64,000 nt of DNA from the NCBI GenBank assembly GCA_032358255.1, contig JAULBX010000115.1, positions 96,117-160,116 on the forward strand, in the 5' to 3' direction. Below the pieces are notes generated by a model. That model searched no databases and was not told the origin of the DNA. It was given only the letters and a program-made list of their open reading frames with translations. Position numbers and translations under genes: made by a program. Shown piece after piece: positions 12,502 to 23,773 of this stretch. Positions within the stretch are counted from its first letter, which is position 1. Every line of letters starts with the position of its first letter. This DNA is from Heterotrichella gracilis. Its lineage: Eukaryota; Sar; Xanthophyceae; Tribonematales; Xanthonemataceae.

Positions 12502-14347
12502 ATGTGCTTCCACACACCAACCTCCTCCGCTGGAGGTGAGGCGTCACTGGGGGAGTGCGGCCAGTTGTTGAACCCTCGCCCTCGCCAGGAGGTGTGCAGC
12601 CCACGGCCGTCCGCGGGCTTGCAGATCAATTCTCTCCCAGACGAGGTTCTACAAGAGATCCTTTGCAAGCTACCCTTCCAAGAAAGGTAACAAGGGGTGA
12701 ATGGGGGTGTGGGCTGTGTCGCAATTGCAATTGGCAGGTTTTCCGGCGCACACACCCCTGCCACTTGCTAGTCGTGCTGTGGTGCCTAGAACCCATGTAG
12801 ACTTGCAGCCCTTGACCGACTGCTTCACCCGCGAAACGCAGGTTACAGACAGCACCAGTCGTCTGCACGTACTGGGCTGGCCTCACTGCAGCACCTAGTG
12901 ACCTGTGGCGAGAAGTGGCGTTGGCCGGCACACGGGCCAACCCTAGCCTGTGCTTTGAAGCCCTGCTCAAGTGGCTCAGCCCGCGCAGCACGTCTGTGCG
13001 CAAGCTGACCATCTCTGCCCTGTCTGAGGAGCTGTTCAACTCCGCACCCGAGTGCCTGGGGAGGCTGTGGCTGGAGCTGCAGCATGGGCTGGAGCACCTC
13101 ACGATAGGCCAGTCCTTGGCAGGCCTGCCGTTCACAACCCACTTCACCTGCCGCCACCTGGCACAGCTGGCCACACTCAAGAAGCTCAAAACCCTGTCTG
13201 TCAGGGTGATCCACGGGCCCATGGTGAGCTCCCAGGTGGACGAGCTGGGCAGCCTGACACAGCTTGAGTCGCTGCTGCTTGTGTTCAGCGGCAAGCTCTG
13301 CAGGACGGCAGACGAGGAGCCATCCACGTTCCCAGAGCACCTATTCAACCTCAAAAAGCTGCAGCACGTGGAGGTCCGCAGCCTGTTCAAGGCAAACATC
13401 CCACAGCTATCCGCCTCGGTGGCAAACTGGGGCAGTGTCAAGTCGCTCAACCTGGAAAATATGGTGGGTACCGCACTGCCCACCACGTTGTATGCCCACT
13501 GGAAACAAAGCACACAATGCAAATGCATTGAGTTGACACCTCTCGCCACACTTGCAGGGCCTGGAGAAGCTTCCAGCCGAGCTGTGTCACCTGCAAGAGC
13601 TGCGGGAGCTGATCCTGCCTGGCAACTCGCTGGGCCTGCACACAGCGGAGATCGCCTTCCCGGACCAGCTGTCCCGCCTCACCTCCCTGCAGCGCCTCAA
13701 CCTGGCCCAAAATGGCTTGGTGCAGCTTCCGGAGGTGGGTACCTGATTATTGATTTACCTCAATATTTTTTATTCCGCAGCCTCCTATTTGAGTGGTGGT
13801 GCTCTAACAAGTGTTTCTAGTAGTGAGAAACTGATGTCATTATTTTCCTGCAGCCGTCTTCAGACTCAGGAGTTTACCGAGTGTTGTGACAGTGTAGACT
13901 GTAGTGTTCTCCATGCGTGTTCCAGGGTTGCAACCTGTTTGCCCGCAGGTGCTGGGTCACCTGGTAGGCCTCACTGAGCTGGAGCTTAGTGGCAACAGCT
14001 TTGGGTCCATGACCCGCGACCTCCCCAGCATCTACAAGGGCCTGGTCAACCTCAGAGTGCTCTTCATGACCACCTGCAACCTGTTTGCTGTGCCGGCTAT
14101 TCTCACGCACTACAGCAACCTCATGAGCCTCAAGCTCAACGTCAACAGGCTGAGCTTTGTGCCAGGTGGCGATTACCTGAAGCAGCTCCAGTACCTGGAT
14201 CTGAGGCACAATGACCTGGCGGCGTTCCCAGCTTGCCTGAGCAAGGCACCGTTGCTGGAGGTGGTGGGGCTGAGCAGCAACAGCCACCCGTTTTCCAAGG
14301 AAGAGGTGCCTCCGCAGCTGGTGAAGCAGGGAGTAGAGTTGGTGTAA
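12502..14347 (+). CDS. F-box and leucine-rich-repeat protein
   Basis: Exons 12502-12686, 12842-13463, 13558-13734 and 13949-14347 sum to 461 codons (460 aa). An F-box-like motif sits at residues about 45-75: INSLPDEVLQEILCKLPFQE, then a Val-Cys-x-Tyr-Trp and LWREVAL. Leucine-rich repeats follow to the end, such as LKKLKTLSVRV, LQELRELILPGN, LTSLQRLNLAQNGL, LVGLTELELSGNSF, YSNLMSLKLNVNRL and LKQLQYLDLRHNDL. This is the layout of SCF ubiquitin-ligase substrate adaptors, with the F-box binding Skp1 and the LRRs binding the target. The target is unknown. The start is the first in-frame ATG before the F-box. Confidence 0.8.
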
Positions 14348-15976
14348 GGCAACATGGTTGAGAAATTGGTGTGTTGCTCTGCTCTGGCTGTTCATTGGAT
14401 TCACACTGTTGACTTGAGATTTGTTTTAAGCACCGCATGTGTACCCCTAGGGTACCCCAGCCGTATGCTTGTTACTGAGACTTCCAAGCCGTGCACTGGC
14501 AATGCTGACAAGACTCGAGTGGGTTTTCTATTTCCGCATGAGCAAAATTGTTTGCTTGCAATTAGCACGATTACATTTTGTATATTTATTGTCATTATTA
14601 TGATGTTACATGTCAAGCCAACAATCAGTGATGTCACCTTTTCGATCATTTCTCCAATGCGTTCAGTGACTTTGTCTTTCAGGTCAATACCAGCTGGCCT
14701 TTAATTTATGCGTTACGCCAATTTGGTACGGACACAATTTTGATTCATTGACAACTGAGCGCACCCAAGAACTCAGACCACGGTTTCTATGGTTCGTGAC
14801 AGTGTCCGGTTTTGCCCTGTCTGCATAGGGCCATGCATGCCCTGTAGAGTCTGCGCCATTTGCAAGTACGTGTTCTTACACTAACCTGACTGTATGGTAA
14901 TTTTGGACTCACATGGCCCATGAGTGCGATTCCCAAAATGGTGAACATGCATGGCGCATTCATCATGATTCATTTTTTTGCAAATTCATATACAGGTATA
15001 CAGGCTGGTAATATTTTCAACAACTTGTTTGAAACACTGCACCAGGTGCCATACTAGTAGCAGCTGCATACCGTACACGCCGTATCCGGTGTCATGGCGG
15101 GTGCATTTACCAACGTTTCTTTCCTTCACCAAGGCTTTCTCTGCAACTTGCTTCTTTCTTTCACCAAAGCTTTCTCTGCAGGGCCTGGCCACTAATTGAT
15201 TGAATCCTGACGTGGCATTATTGCCCATGCATTCAGTGGCAGCCCTGGCAGCCCTGGACGCAGTGCGCAGTGCGGCGCCGCCAATTGTTTCATTCACTGT
15301 TAAAGTCTAAGATCTACATTGACACCCCGGCTGCCAGTGATCACTTGACCCATGGCCCATGGCATTCTTCCACAGTCACTGGAGTGCCTCCATGGTTGCA
15401 CTGTGCACTTTCACTTGAAGTTGGTACAGTACCATCACGCGACGCAGGTTGACCACTGGTTGGTAAGGTGACTGCAGGCTGCCAGCTGGCAACATCACTT
15501 TGTGACTGCTGCAGCCAGTCCGTTTGGCAAAGAACCGAAGGAGCACAGTATGCCTCTATGCGTCCCCTTTCCATCTTCCTTTCTTTAGGATGCTGATTAT
15601 ATTGATTGCAAATGATATGTTACACATGCCAGGCCTGCCCATCCGCGCGCGCACGTTAGCCCACCGACGTTTCAGGCCACGGCTGTACACACTGTGTTGG
15701 GGCAGGGTTCTGTCCATGGCATGCATGTGGCGACACGTGTAGAGCGAACGCACAAAGCTGGTCCTATTCGCTCCACGTCTCGGCCCGATTAAAAACGCCA
15801 TGCGCTATGGGACTAGCATCGTCAACACTAGCCCATCCTGCTGAAGCAAAGCCTGTGCTCATACCATTGCACCATGTCCAAACTCCCTGGACCCATTTCC
15901 ACTCCTGCTATCATTCCCCCCTGCTGAAGCAAAACTAACCCTCCACAACCCGCCAGATCCAATCCTTCCCCTCCCC
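14348..15976. other. Convergent intergenic region, no gene seen
   Basis: 1.6 kb between the stops of the F-box/LRR gene and the dynamin gene. It is AT-rich in 14500-14750 and holds a CTGCTGAAGCAAA direct repeat near 15840 and 15921. No coding exon is supported. Confidence 0.55.
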
Positions 15977-18900
15977 TCAGCTCACATGGAGCCCTCCTAG
16001 GCTCAACCCACTGCCCAGCGGTCCAGTGGCATACCCATCCTGCCGCCCCATGCCTACCACCCCATTGGCCATGTCTGCATTAAACCCCCTGCTTGACCCC
16101 CCCTGGACCCCCGGCTGCTGGCGGGGCATGTGCGCATCCTGCTGGCCCCCCTCAAATGTGACCTTGGTGAGCAAATCTGTGGGCAGGGCTTCCAGCGTGG
16201 ACAGGGCCTGTCTCAGCGCCTTGACTGCCTGCGGGTGGGAGTGCAGGGTTTAGGGTTAGGGTTGAGCATGGCCAGGGCCTGCCTCAGCGTTTTGAGTGGG
16301 AGTGTAGGTTTTAGATATTAGGGTTTAGCGTGGCCAAGGCCTGCCTCAGCGAATTGGCTGCGCCTGCAGGTAAGGGTGGCAGGGCCTGCATTGAAATGCC
16401 AAATGCTACAGAAAGAATAGCGTAAACTTGCTAAAACAGGCAGGGCCTGCCTCGCCCATCAGTCCCCCCACCACCCCCCACCCCACCCACCCACCCACCC
16501 CTCCCTACCTGCGTGCATGCCTGCCTCTTTGCCGCCACATCCTCCCTCTCCCTGGTGAGTGCCTCAAACAGCTCCTCCCGGTACAGGCAGCTGATCAGGT
16601 GCGGCTGGAGACCGCGCTGCACGTGGTTGACCAGAAAGTGCATGATGGCCTTGGGGACGGCGTCCTGCGTGGGGAAGGAGTGGGGCGGCGGGTGGTTTGG
16701 ATGGGGGTTTAGGAGGCAGTGTGACAGGCGCAAGTTGTGCAAGGATAGATGCTGACCTGCTCAAACTGTTGGAGCGGGCCAAAAAACAACATGCGTTTCA
16801 GCAGTGTTAAAACCAAATAGATCATCGAGGTACATCACAGGACATGGGCATTTCACTAAGGGCCCATGGGCGCTCATCAAGGGTGTCACATCCTCACCTG
16901 CAGGGAGCGCCGCACTAGGTCAAAGTATGACGCCACCAGCAGGCGTGTGACCGCTACCTGAACCGCCTCCTGCTCTGTAGGGTCGGAGGGGACCTGAAAG
17001 GATAGGATTCAGGATTTATGGGGTGCTTCCATGCGATGCAGCAAATGGTCGGATGGTGAGGCAGAACCATAAGAATCCAAGTAGCGCACAATGGGGTAGG
17101 GAGATCACCTTCCCCCTGCAATCCAGCTCCAACTATCTTGTAAGCTTTCTGACAGGTATAGTGGCGCACAGGTCCAAGCGTGCAAACCACCCAACACCCC
17201 CGTCACAATCACCACCATACCCGTAGGATGGGCGGCGGCTGCGCCAGCGACGCCGGCGCCCCCTCCCTCCGCCCGCCAAACCACCCCGCAAACCAGCCCC
17301 CTTCGGTGCGGTCCACATCCCCAGTGCTGGCCGAGTGGTGCATGGCTGCATGGTGTCGCACACCCATCAGTTCCTCTGGGCTCCACACCTCAGGTTCCAC
17401 TCCCTTGAGTCCGGGCTTGGAGGGGTGGGCGGGGGTGGGGGGCATGGGGAGGCGGGGGCGGGCGCCGTTGGCGGATGGGCTGGAGGGGGGCAGGTGGCCT
17501 GGGGCGCAGGGGAGGGAAAGGGGTGACGAGGAACGGTGTATAGAGAGAAGTGAGGGATTGGCTGTGCTGCTGTCTTGAGGTTGATGACCATCAAGCCTGT
17601 TGTTTGGTCTAATAAGGGGCACCAGATCATCCTTCCGCTGTGAGATACAGCATAGTGCATCCACTACACACCTGATGCTCTCTATAACAATGGTTGCGCA
17701 CAATGCACTAACACCCCCAAACAGGAGCTCATGGTAAACTGGTTGCTGGTCCGGACCAAACAAATACCACCCTTGCCCTAACAACACAAAACCAACCACA
17801 GGCCATTTGGCCCCCCAGAAAAACCCAGGGCCAAATCTGCCGATGCAGCAGCCTACCTGCAGACTTGACTGGGGTGCGCTGGTGGCCCTCCCGCCTCCTT
17901 TCCCTCCCCTTGTCCTCGTCGCTCTCCTCCCCCTCCTCCGCCTCCTCCGCCACCCCCCTTGCCTGCAGCACCTGCGCCACCGCGGCGCTGCCCCCCACAA
18001 ACGCAGGGTGGTCTGTGTTTATGTAGGCGTGCTCACATGACACCAGGTTGCGGATCATAGTTTCGGCTGGCCCTGCGCCCTGGGCGATGAACTCCTGCAC
18101 AGTGGCCGCCATGTGCGACTGCGAGGGCCACAAACTTAATTCAATTGATGAATGAATGGCAATTATTAATCGTTGGATTGGGTTGTTAGAGCTAGTGATC
18201 CAGTAAAGTAAGGGTACAGTTTCTAGACATGCAGCTTGGGCACCCCGAAGCGCACGCCACCCTCAGGGTATGCACGGGTTGGAAGGGTATAGAAGGGTTT
18301 TGGAAGCGCACGCCACCTCCGCGTATGCACTGGAAGACTTTTGAAATAGCTGCTCAGCACATGAAGTGTTTCAGAATGCACTAGAGCACCACACCCACCT
18401 GCAGCGTCAGAATATCCTGCGGCATGCACTGACCAGCAATGCGCGGCAATGAACTGCGTTTCAATGGTTCAGTAGTTTTCTTTTTCAAAGTACGCACCTG
18501 CAGTGCGGGGAAGCGCGCCACATCCTGCGGGATGCACTGGCTGGCGATGCGCAGCAGCTCGCCGTGCACAAACTCCTTGCACTGCAGCGCGGGCGCCAGC
18601 AGGCGGGCGATGGCGCGTCGCACCAGCAGCTCAAAGGGAATTTCCGGGATGAGCAGGCTGCCGCGCACGCCCCCGCAGTTCTTGATGGCAGTGCGGATGT
18701 CGTCATCGGTGAGCTCGCTGGGAGGTGGGTCCAGGGAGGGGTGGCGTTAGGCGGGGATGGGGCAGGGTTGTGGTGGGGGTTATTGCTGATGATGAGGGGT
18801 TTGGCAAGGTGCTGCTGGGATGGTGTGAGGTGGCGGGCAACGGGGTACACAGCGCTTGTGTAACTGTCACATATCTCTTTTTGAAAAGGCAGTAATATGC

Positions 18901-21900
18901 TACACCGCCTTTCACCCCCTCTCATACTGAAATGACAAAACAATGTAACCAATAACCCGCGCATCAGTTGCAAGCTCACCACTGGCCAGCACCTAGGCAC
19001 GGCACAGCACACACCTGGCGGGGTTAAGCGAGTTGAGCCCCCTGTCAAAGATCTCTAGAAAAATGTGTCGGATCCTGGCACCCCCCGCCAGCTCAGAGAT
19101 GGGCAGGTACTCGCTGCGCCCATCCAGCATCTGGTCATAGCGCCGCGCATAGGCGTCTAGAAGCTGCAGCAGCAGGGCGCCCCTGCAGAAGGGTTTTTGT
19201 TTAGGGTTTGGGGTTTCAGGGTGCAGCTCAGCATGGCAATGGTGCAGTAATCCAATTGAACACAGGTATTAGAACACAGGCAAGCTTAACCTGTCTGGCT
19301 CCTTGAATGCACAGGATGGCAGAATATCGTGCTGGAGAAATTCGCCCCGCAGTCCAGAAATGAAGCCACACCAGTGGTCACGGGGGCCCTCAACACCTGG
19401 TATTTTTAAATGTACTGCCCATGCAGCTATCCACAATTTACCGAGTAAACAGGTGAGACTTTCTTATTTGTTTTTGTGCTGGTATGGAGTGACACTCTGT
19501 GCACCTCCTTCCCACCTTGCAGCCGGCGTGTCCCCTGGCGGCGCCTGGCCATACACCTTGAGCTCCACCTGGCGCTCCTCCAGTGCCTGCTCACATGCAC
19601 GCCGAAGGTTGGGAAGCCCTGCAGTGCGCCATGAAAGTTCAAGTGAATACGAACTGGATGATGTTTGTATAATTAAACACTGTGAGTACTATTCCCCCCG
19701 GAGGAGCCTGCGTACATGCAATCCACCAGGATTATTCAAGGGGAATGTAACAACTGAACAAATTCACATAATACCCTTGCCCCCATCCAGAGCTCATTGC
19801 CCAAACCCTGTACCCCTTTCCTTGCAGACAGCCTTGGCTAAGTGTACATGGGAGCTGTTGATATCAAATAATCACTACTCACAAGAAATCGATGTGTCGC
19901 ACCTGCGCGTATGTGGTCCACCAGGATAGCGTTCAGGCTGCGCGCCAGCTGGCGCATGCCGCAGCGCCCCACGCAGTCGCTGTATTCCGGGTGCGATGCA
20001 AAGAATGCGCGCTCATTGTCCCTTGCGGCATCCATGGGCAGGGCGCGGCTGATGTCTGCTTGGCTGCGCAGCACCACGCCTGCAGAAAAGGGCCCAATTA
20101 TTATTGTCATTCCTGTTTGCTTTAATTTTTTACACAGTGGTGGTATGCATGCTGTACATGGATGACGTTGATGACACGCACAGGCATGGCAGCAGCTATG
20201 CCCAAACCAGCAGAGTGGAAGGCAAATGAAGGATGCAGGATGTTTCTCGACATGACACTGGGCTTTGTAGTCAGTGAAGAGGTTTGGCAGCCTACCTACA
20301 TACCCTAGCCGCATTGGCACGTGTAGGGTTCAGGTGTAGAGTTTAGGATTTGCCGCCCTACCTGTGTGCCCTAGCCGCAGTGGCACATTTAGGGTTTAGG
20401 GTTTGTCGCCCTACCTATATACCCTAGCCGCAGCGGCACCACCTCGTTCCGCAGCACAGCCGCGGCATCAGTCCCTCGGTCCATGATGTCAAGCTTGGTG
20501 AGCACCCCTGGGGGGGCAAGGGGGGGGATGTCAAGTCAGCGACAGGAAGGGGTACGGGGAAGGTGTGCAACGCACGCCGGCGCTGCACTTATGCCGCTGT
20601 CAGACAGCCTAGCTCACAGCTGTGTATACTGCATTTCTGTTGTGCTTGCAAGGAGAAACAAAGCAGGCTAGTTGGTTAAACAACTCAACACCGTTCCCTT
20701 TGGACCTCCAAAAACAGAAAGCAGTTTTTATTACTTTGTATAAAGCCTGACAGATCACCTAACCATTCCCAGTTCACCCTTCACTACTATGGTAATCCCC
20801 GGACTGCCATTGAGCTCGTTTGCTACGCATGCAAATCCCCCCCACACACCAGTGCTATCCCCAGGACGTGCCATTAAGGGTGGGTTGTCAGCCCCCCCTC
20901 CCCAACCCCACCAACCCCACTCCCACACCCACACACGCACCAATGGTCCTGAACCCTTCGGGGTCCACGCTGCCCGCCAGCTCCAGCGCATCCGAGTTGA
21001 CCAGGTCGATGTTGGCGGGCGTGACCGCCAGGATAAGGCAGGTGGGAAGCTTTATGTACTCAAGGATCATGGAGCGGATGCGCTGCTCAATGTCGCCAGG
21101 CTGGTCACCCACAGGCACGCGCGCGATGCCTGGCAGGTCGACGAGCGTCATCGTGCTGCAAGGAAGGGGAGGGAGGGTTGGGGGGAGTGGCAATGGAAGA
21201 GGGGAGGGAAGGGGGTTGTGCGGTCCTGTGCCATGTGGTGCATGGGAAGGGTGTGGAGGGGATTACTGTGGCCCGGTGGCGAGGTTCCATTGGAGGGTGC
21301 ATGGCGGGTGGGTGGGTACGTGCCGACACACAGTAAGTATGTGCATTCCAGCTTTGAAGCCAGATTAGCATGCCTCTGCATTCCAGCTCAAGATCTAAAG
21401 CTTGACTGACACTGTTTTGTCTCTCACACAGGCATGGCCACACAGCCCCATGATTCAAGCTGGGAAGTCCACCTGCAGGATGCCCCCCCATTGGCACCTG
21501 CCTATGCGCCATGTTGTGCCTCGTGCCAAAGAAGCATTTGTGTTGTTGTTGCACATGGTAACTCTGTTGCACGCAGCAGGCGCAAGACAAAATATGTATG
21601 GTGGGGTCTCCAGACATTTAGCTGGGTTGCAAGTGATCCAATGATGGCAACGCACAGTACTGTGGGGCTGCATATCTTGAGGCGGATGGGCTTGTCTGAC
21701 ACCCCCTTGTTCCTGCCAGTCACCCTGTCGGTCTCAGACTGGATCTCGGAGCGAATGCGCTCAAAATCATAGAAGCGCTTGCCTGCAGCGGGAGGGTGTG
21801 CAAACCCTTCAGTAGGGTTCTTACACAGGGGTGGCTCGTCCCACTAGGGTGTTGGTCAGAGGTGGCTTGCCCTGCATGATGCCTACTGCATCTGCGGGTG

Positions 21901-23107
21901 GGTGTTTTGAGGCAGAAGGGTGTTTCCAAATATACAAGCATTCCTTCAAGGGTATTCAAAGTGTCGCACCCACGGTTGGCAATGCAGAGTCACTACCATA
22001 TGAACCCAGGACGTACCATTCCTGAATAAGCTATACTGCCTATGATTGGGTTTTCATAGGGTTTTGCTACCTGGTAGGTGCAGGAACTCCCCCCATTCCG
22101 CGCCAGACGCTGCACTTGAGCCAGACGGCACTTGCACCTGTGGGGTGGGGAGGACAAGTGCTCAGCAGCGCAACACCTGCCAGGCATGCTTGGGACGATG
22201 CTGAGCGGCGCAAAGTGGGTGTCCAGATGCTCACTCAATCACAGGGCTGCAGGGCAGTGAAATACACTGCGGGCTGAGTTCAGCCAAATTCAAGCCCTAG
22301 TACACTACGGCGGGACATGGGGCAAGTTGGTGTCCTGCCTCAGGCCCCTGCGAGCCTTACCAGCTGAAGTATGAGCGGTCGCCTGGTGCATATGCTGGGG
22401 CCACGTGGCAGGAAGTCACGGCCAACCTGCGTGCACCACCACCCGTAGGGTTTTACTGGCAGGCTTAGGGTTTGGATGGGTGAAGTCAGTGCGATGTCAC
22501 CCACATGCGGAGCACCCACAGCACATGTGAACCCAAAATCGTTGCCTGCCATACGCCACGGTCCCTGCTGTGGAGGGTTCAAGCCAAACTGGTGCAGGGG
22601 CCAGTGCCTGCCGTCATGGTGTTCACTAGTTTTGCCTGAAACGCACCAGTGCCTCCAGCACACTCGACTTGCCACTGCTCTGGCTGCCAACCACTGCTAC
22701 CTGAGGCAGATCGAGCTTGAAGTCGAGTGTCACCTGCAGGCGTGGAATAGACGGCCAGCATATTAGCTCTCGTCACCAAACGCACCATATGCATGCACAT
22801 GCATGCATATCCAATGACTCATGGGTCCACGGACTCTATAGTCGTGCGTCGTGCAGTGGTTCAGTGTATTGAAACTGTTTTTGAAGATGGCATATTGACA
22901 CGTCGATAGGTGGCTTGCGGTTGCCGTACAGAAAGCCTAGGAACTGGGTTGTACGGCACTGCTTTCGACACTTCGGTAGTGCTGCCAACACTCCTAGGGT
23001 ACACAATGCGTTCAAGCAAGAGCAGTGCATTTTCATACCTGACTGAATATATCTTGCAGCTTATTGATAGCCGGAATTATGGTTTCGCCAAGGTTTTCTT
23101 GTGCCAT
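15977..23107 (-). CDS. Dynamin-related GTPase (DRP3/Dnm1-like)
   Basis: Sixteen exons in frame, 812 codons: 23039-23107, 22647-22733, 22361-22426, 22071-22137, 21656-21782, 20941-21155, 20415-20507, 19903-20079, 19516-19618, 19015-19182, 18498-18717, 17857-18118, 17221-17498, 16898-16993, 16509-16664 and 15977-16228. The GTPase domain shows the G1 loop GSQSSGKS (38-45), the TRRP switch region, DLPG (145-148) and TKLD (214-217). [16 protein letters not shown] and INTDHPAF are diagnostic of plant/fungal fission dynamins. A low-complexity acidic then Pro/Ser-rich stretch (about 525-625) sits where animal dynamins carry a PH domain. The GTPase effector domain (about 645-760) ends with [14 protein letters not shown]. 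It should drive mitochondrial and/or peroxisomal fission. Three of its introns contain duplicated exon edges. Confidence 0.92.
16192..16370. repeat. Triplicated 5' exon edge before last dynamin exon
   Basis: The start of the last exon (16192-16234) recurs at about 16264-16301 and 16327-16370, each with cagggcctgcctcagcg-type sequence. The spacers contain gggtttagggttagggt. Confidence 0.8.
18402..18552. repeat. Duplicated 3' exon edge in dynamin intron
   Basis: The last about 55 bp of the exon ending at 18498 (plus-strand 18494-18552) reappears in the intron at 18402-18455 with a donor-like ACCTGCAG edge, about 15-20% diverged. A second pair (gaagcgcacgccacc) lies at about 18246-18260 and 18303-18317. 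Confidence 0.75.
20290..20440. repeat. Triplicated 3' exon edge with donor in dynamin intron
   Basis: The exon end with its GTAGGG donor (20410-20440) recurs at about 20352-20384 and 20291-20322 in the downstream intron. The copies are separated by tagggtttaggg-type sequence. Confidence 0.85.
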
Positions 23108-23773
23108 GGTTATCACTTTCTTTGCTCCTGTAGAGTTGGGCAGCCAACCCAAAACGGCTCAACTCACGCTCGACAAACAATAGACGGTATCCATACTGAT
23201 CAACTTGTCACGGCGCGCTCCTGTCCTCCTCCAGGAAGGTTGCTTCAACTGTGAAAGTATGTATATTATTGGGCACCCAGCATGCGCTTCGTGAAGTGAC
23301 AGCCTGGTCGTTTGTACCCCTCATAGACCGCTGTAAACTTGAAGACAACAACTACCTAAGTGCTCAAGTGGTCAGCTATTAGGAAGTGTCGGTACTCGAC
23401 CACTCAAACTTTGACTCAAAGCGCGGGAAATATTTTCAGGGTTTTCGAGGCTCGAGCGGAACGACTATATATGGTGCTACTGGCAGTGCCAGGCAGGCTC
23501 TATTCACAGTAGCAAATTCTATGATCCCCTTGGCACAACCCATTGCAACCTCCTTGCCAACCTGCTTTGTTTCCAACTGGGCAACTCTCCAGCCATTGCC
23601 TTGGTTGGGCGCTGATGGCTGTAAGTAGCGCAGCCCTGAAGGCTGCTGCACTACAACTCCCATACCACCCACGGCTGTTATCCCACCTAACCAGCGCTGC
23701 ACCCTTTTATTCACACCCAAGCCTGAGCTTGCCCACCAGACCAGCCCACCACAATGTATCAAGACAGCACAGG
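23108..23773. promoter_or_regulatory. Divergent upstream region of dynamin and PsuG genes with an E2F-like site
   Basis: About 670 bp between the two start codons. gcgcgggaaa at 23421-23430 matches the E2F/DP consensus TTTCCCGC read on the other strand. No other element is clear. Confidence 0.35.

Noticed and set aside
17209-18000. Continuous 263-codon frame as one dynamin exon
   Set aside because: The frame reads through an intron; exons 17857-18118 and 17221-17498 with GT-AG sites keep the acidic and GED-proximal parts in phase.
19303-19400. Possible extra dynamin exon (minus, [18 protein letters not shown])
   Set aside because: It has plausible splice sites but breaks phase with both neighbours. 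Joining 19516 directly to 19182 gives the expected dynamin sequence.
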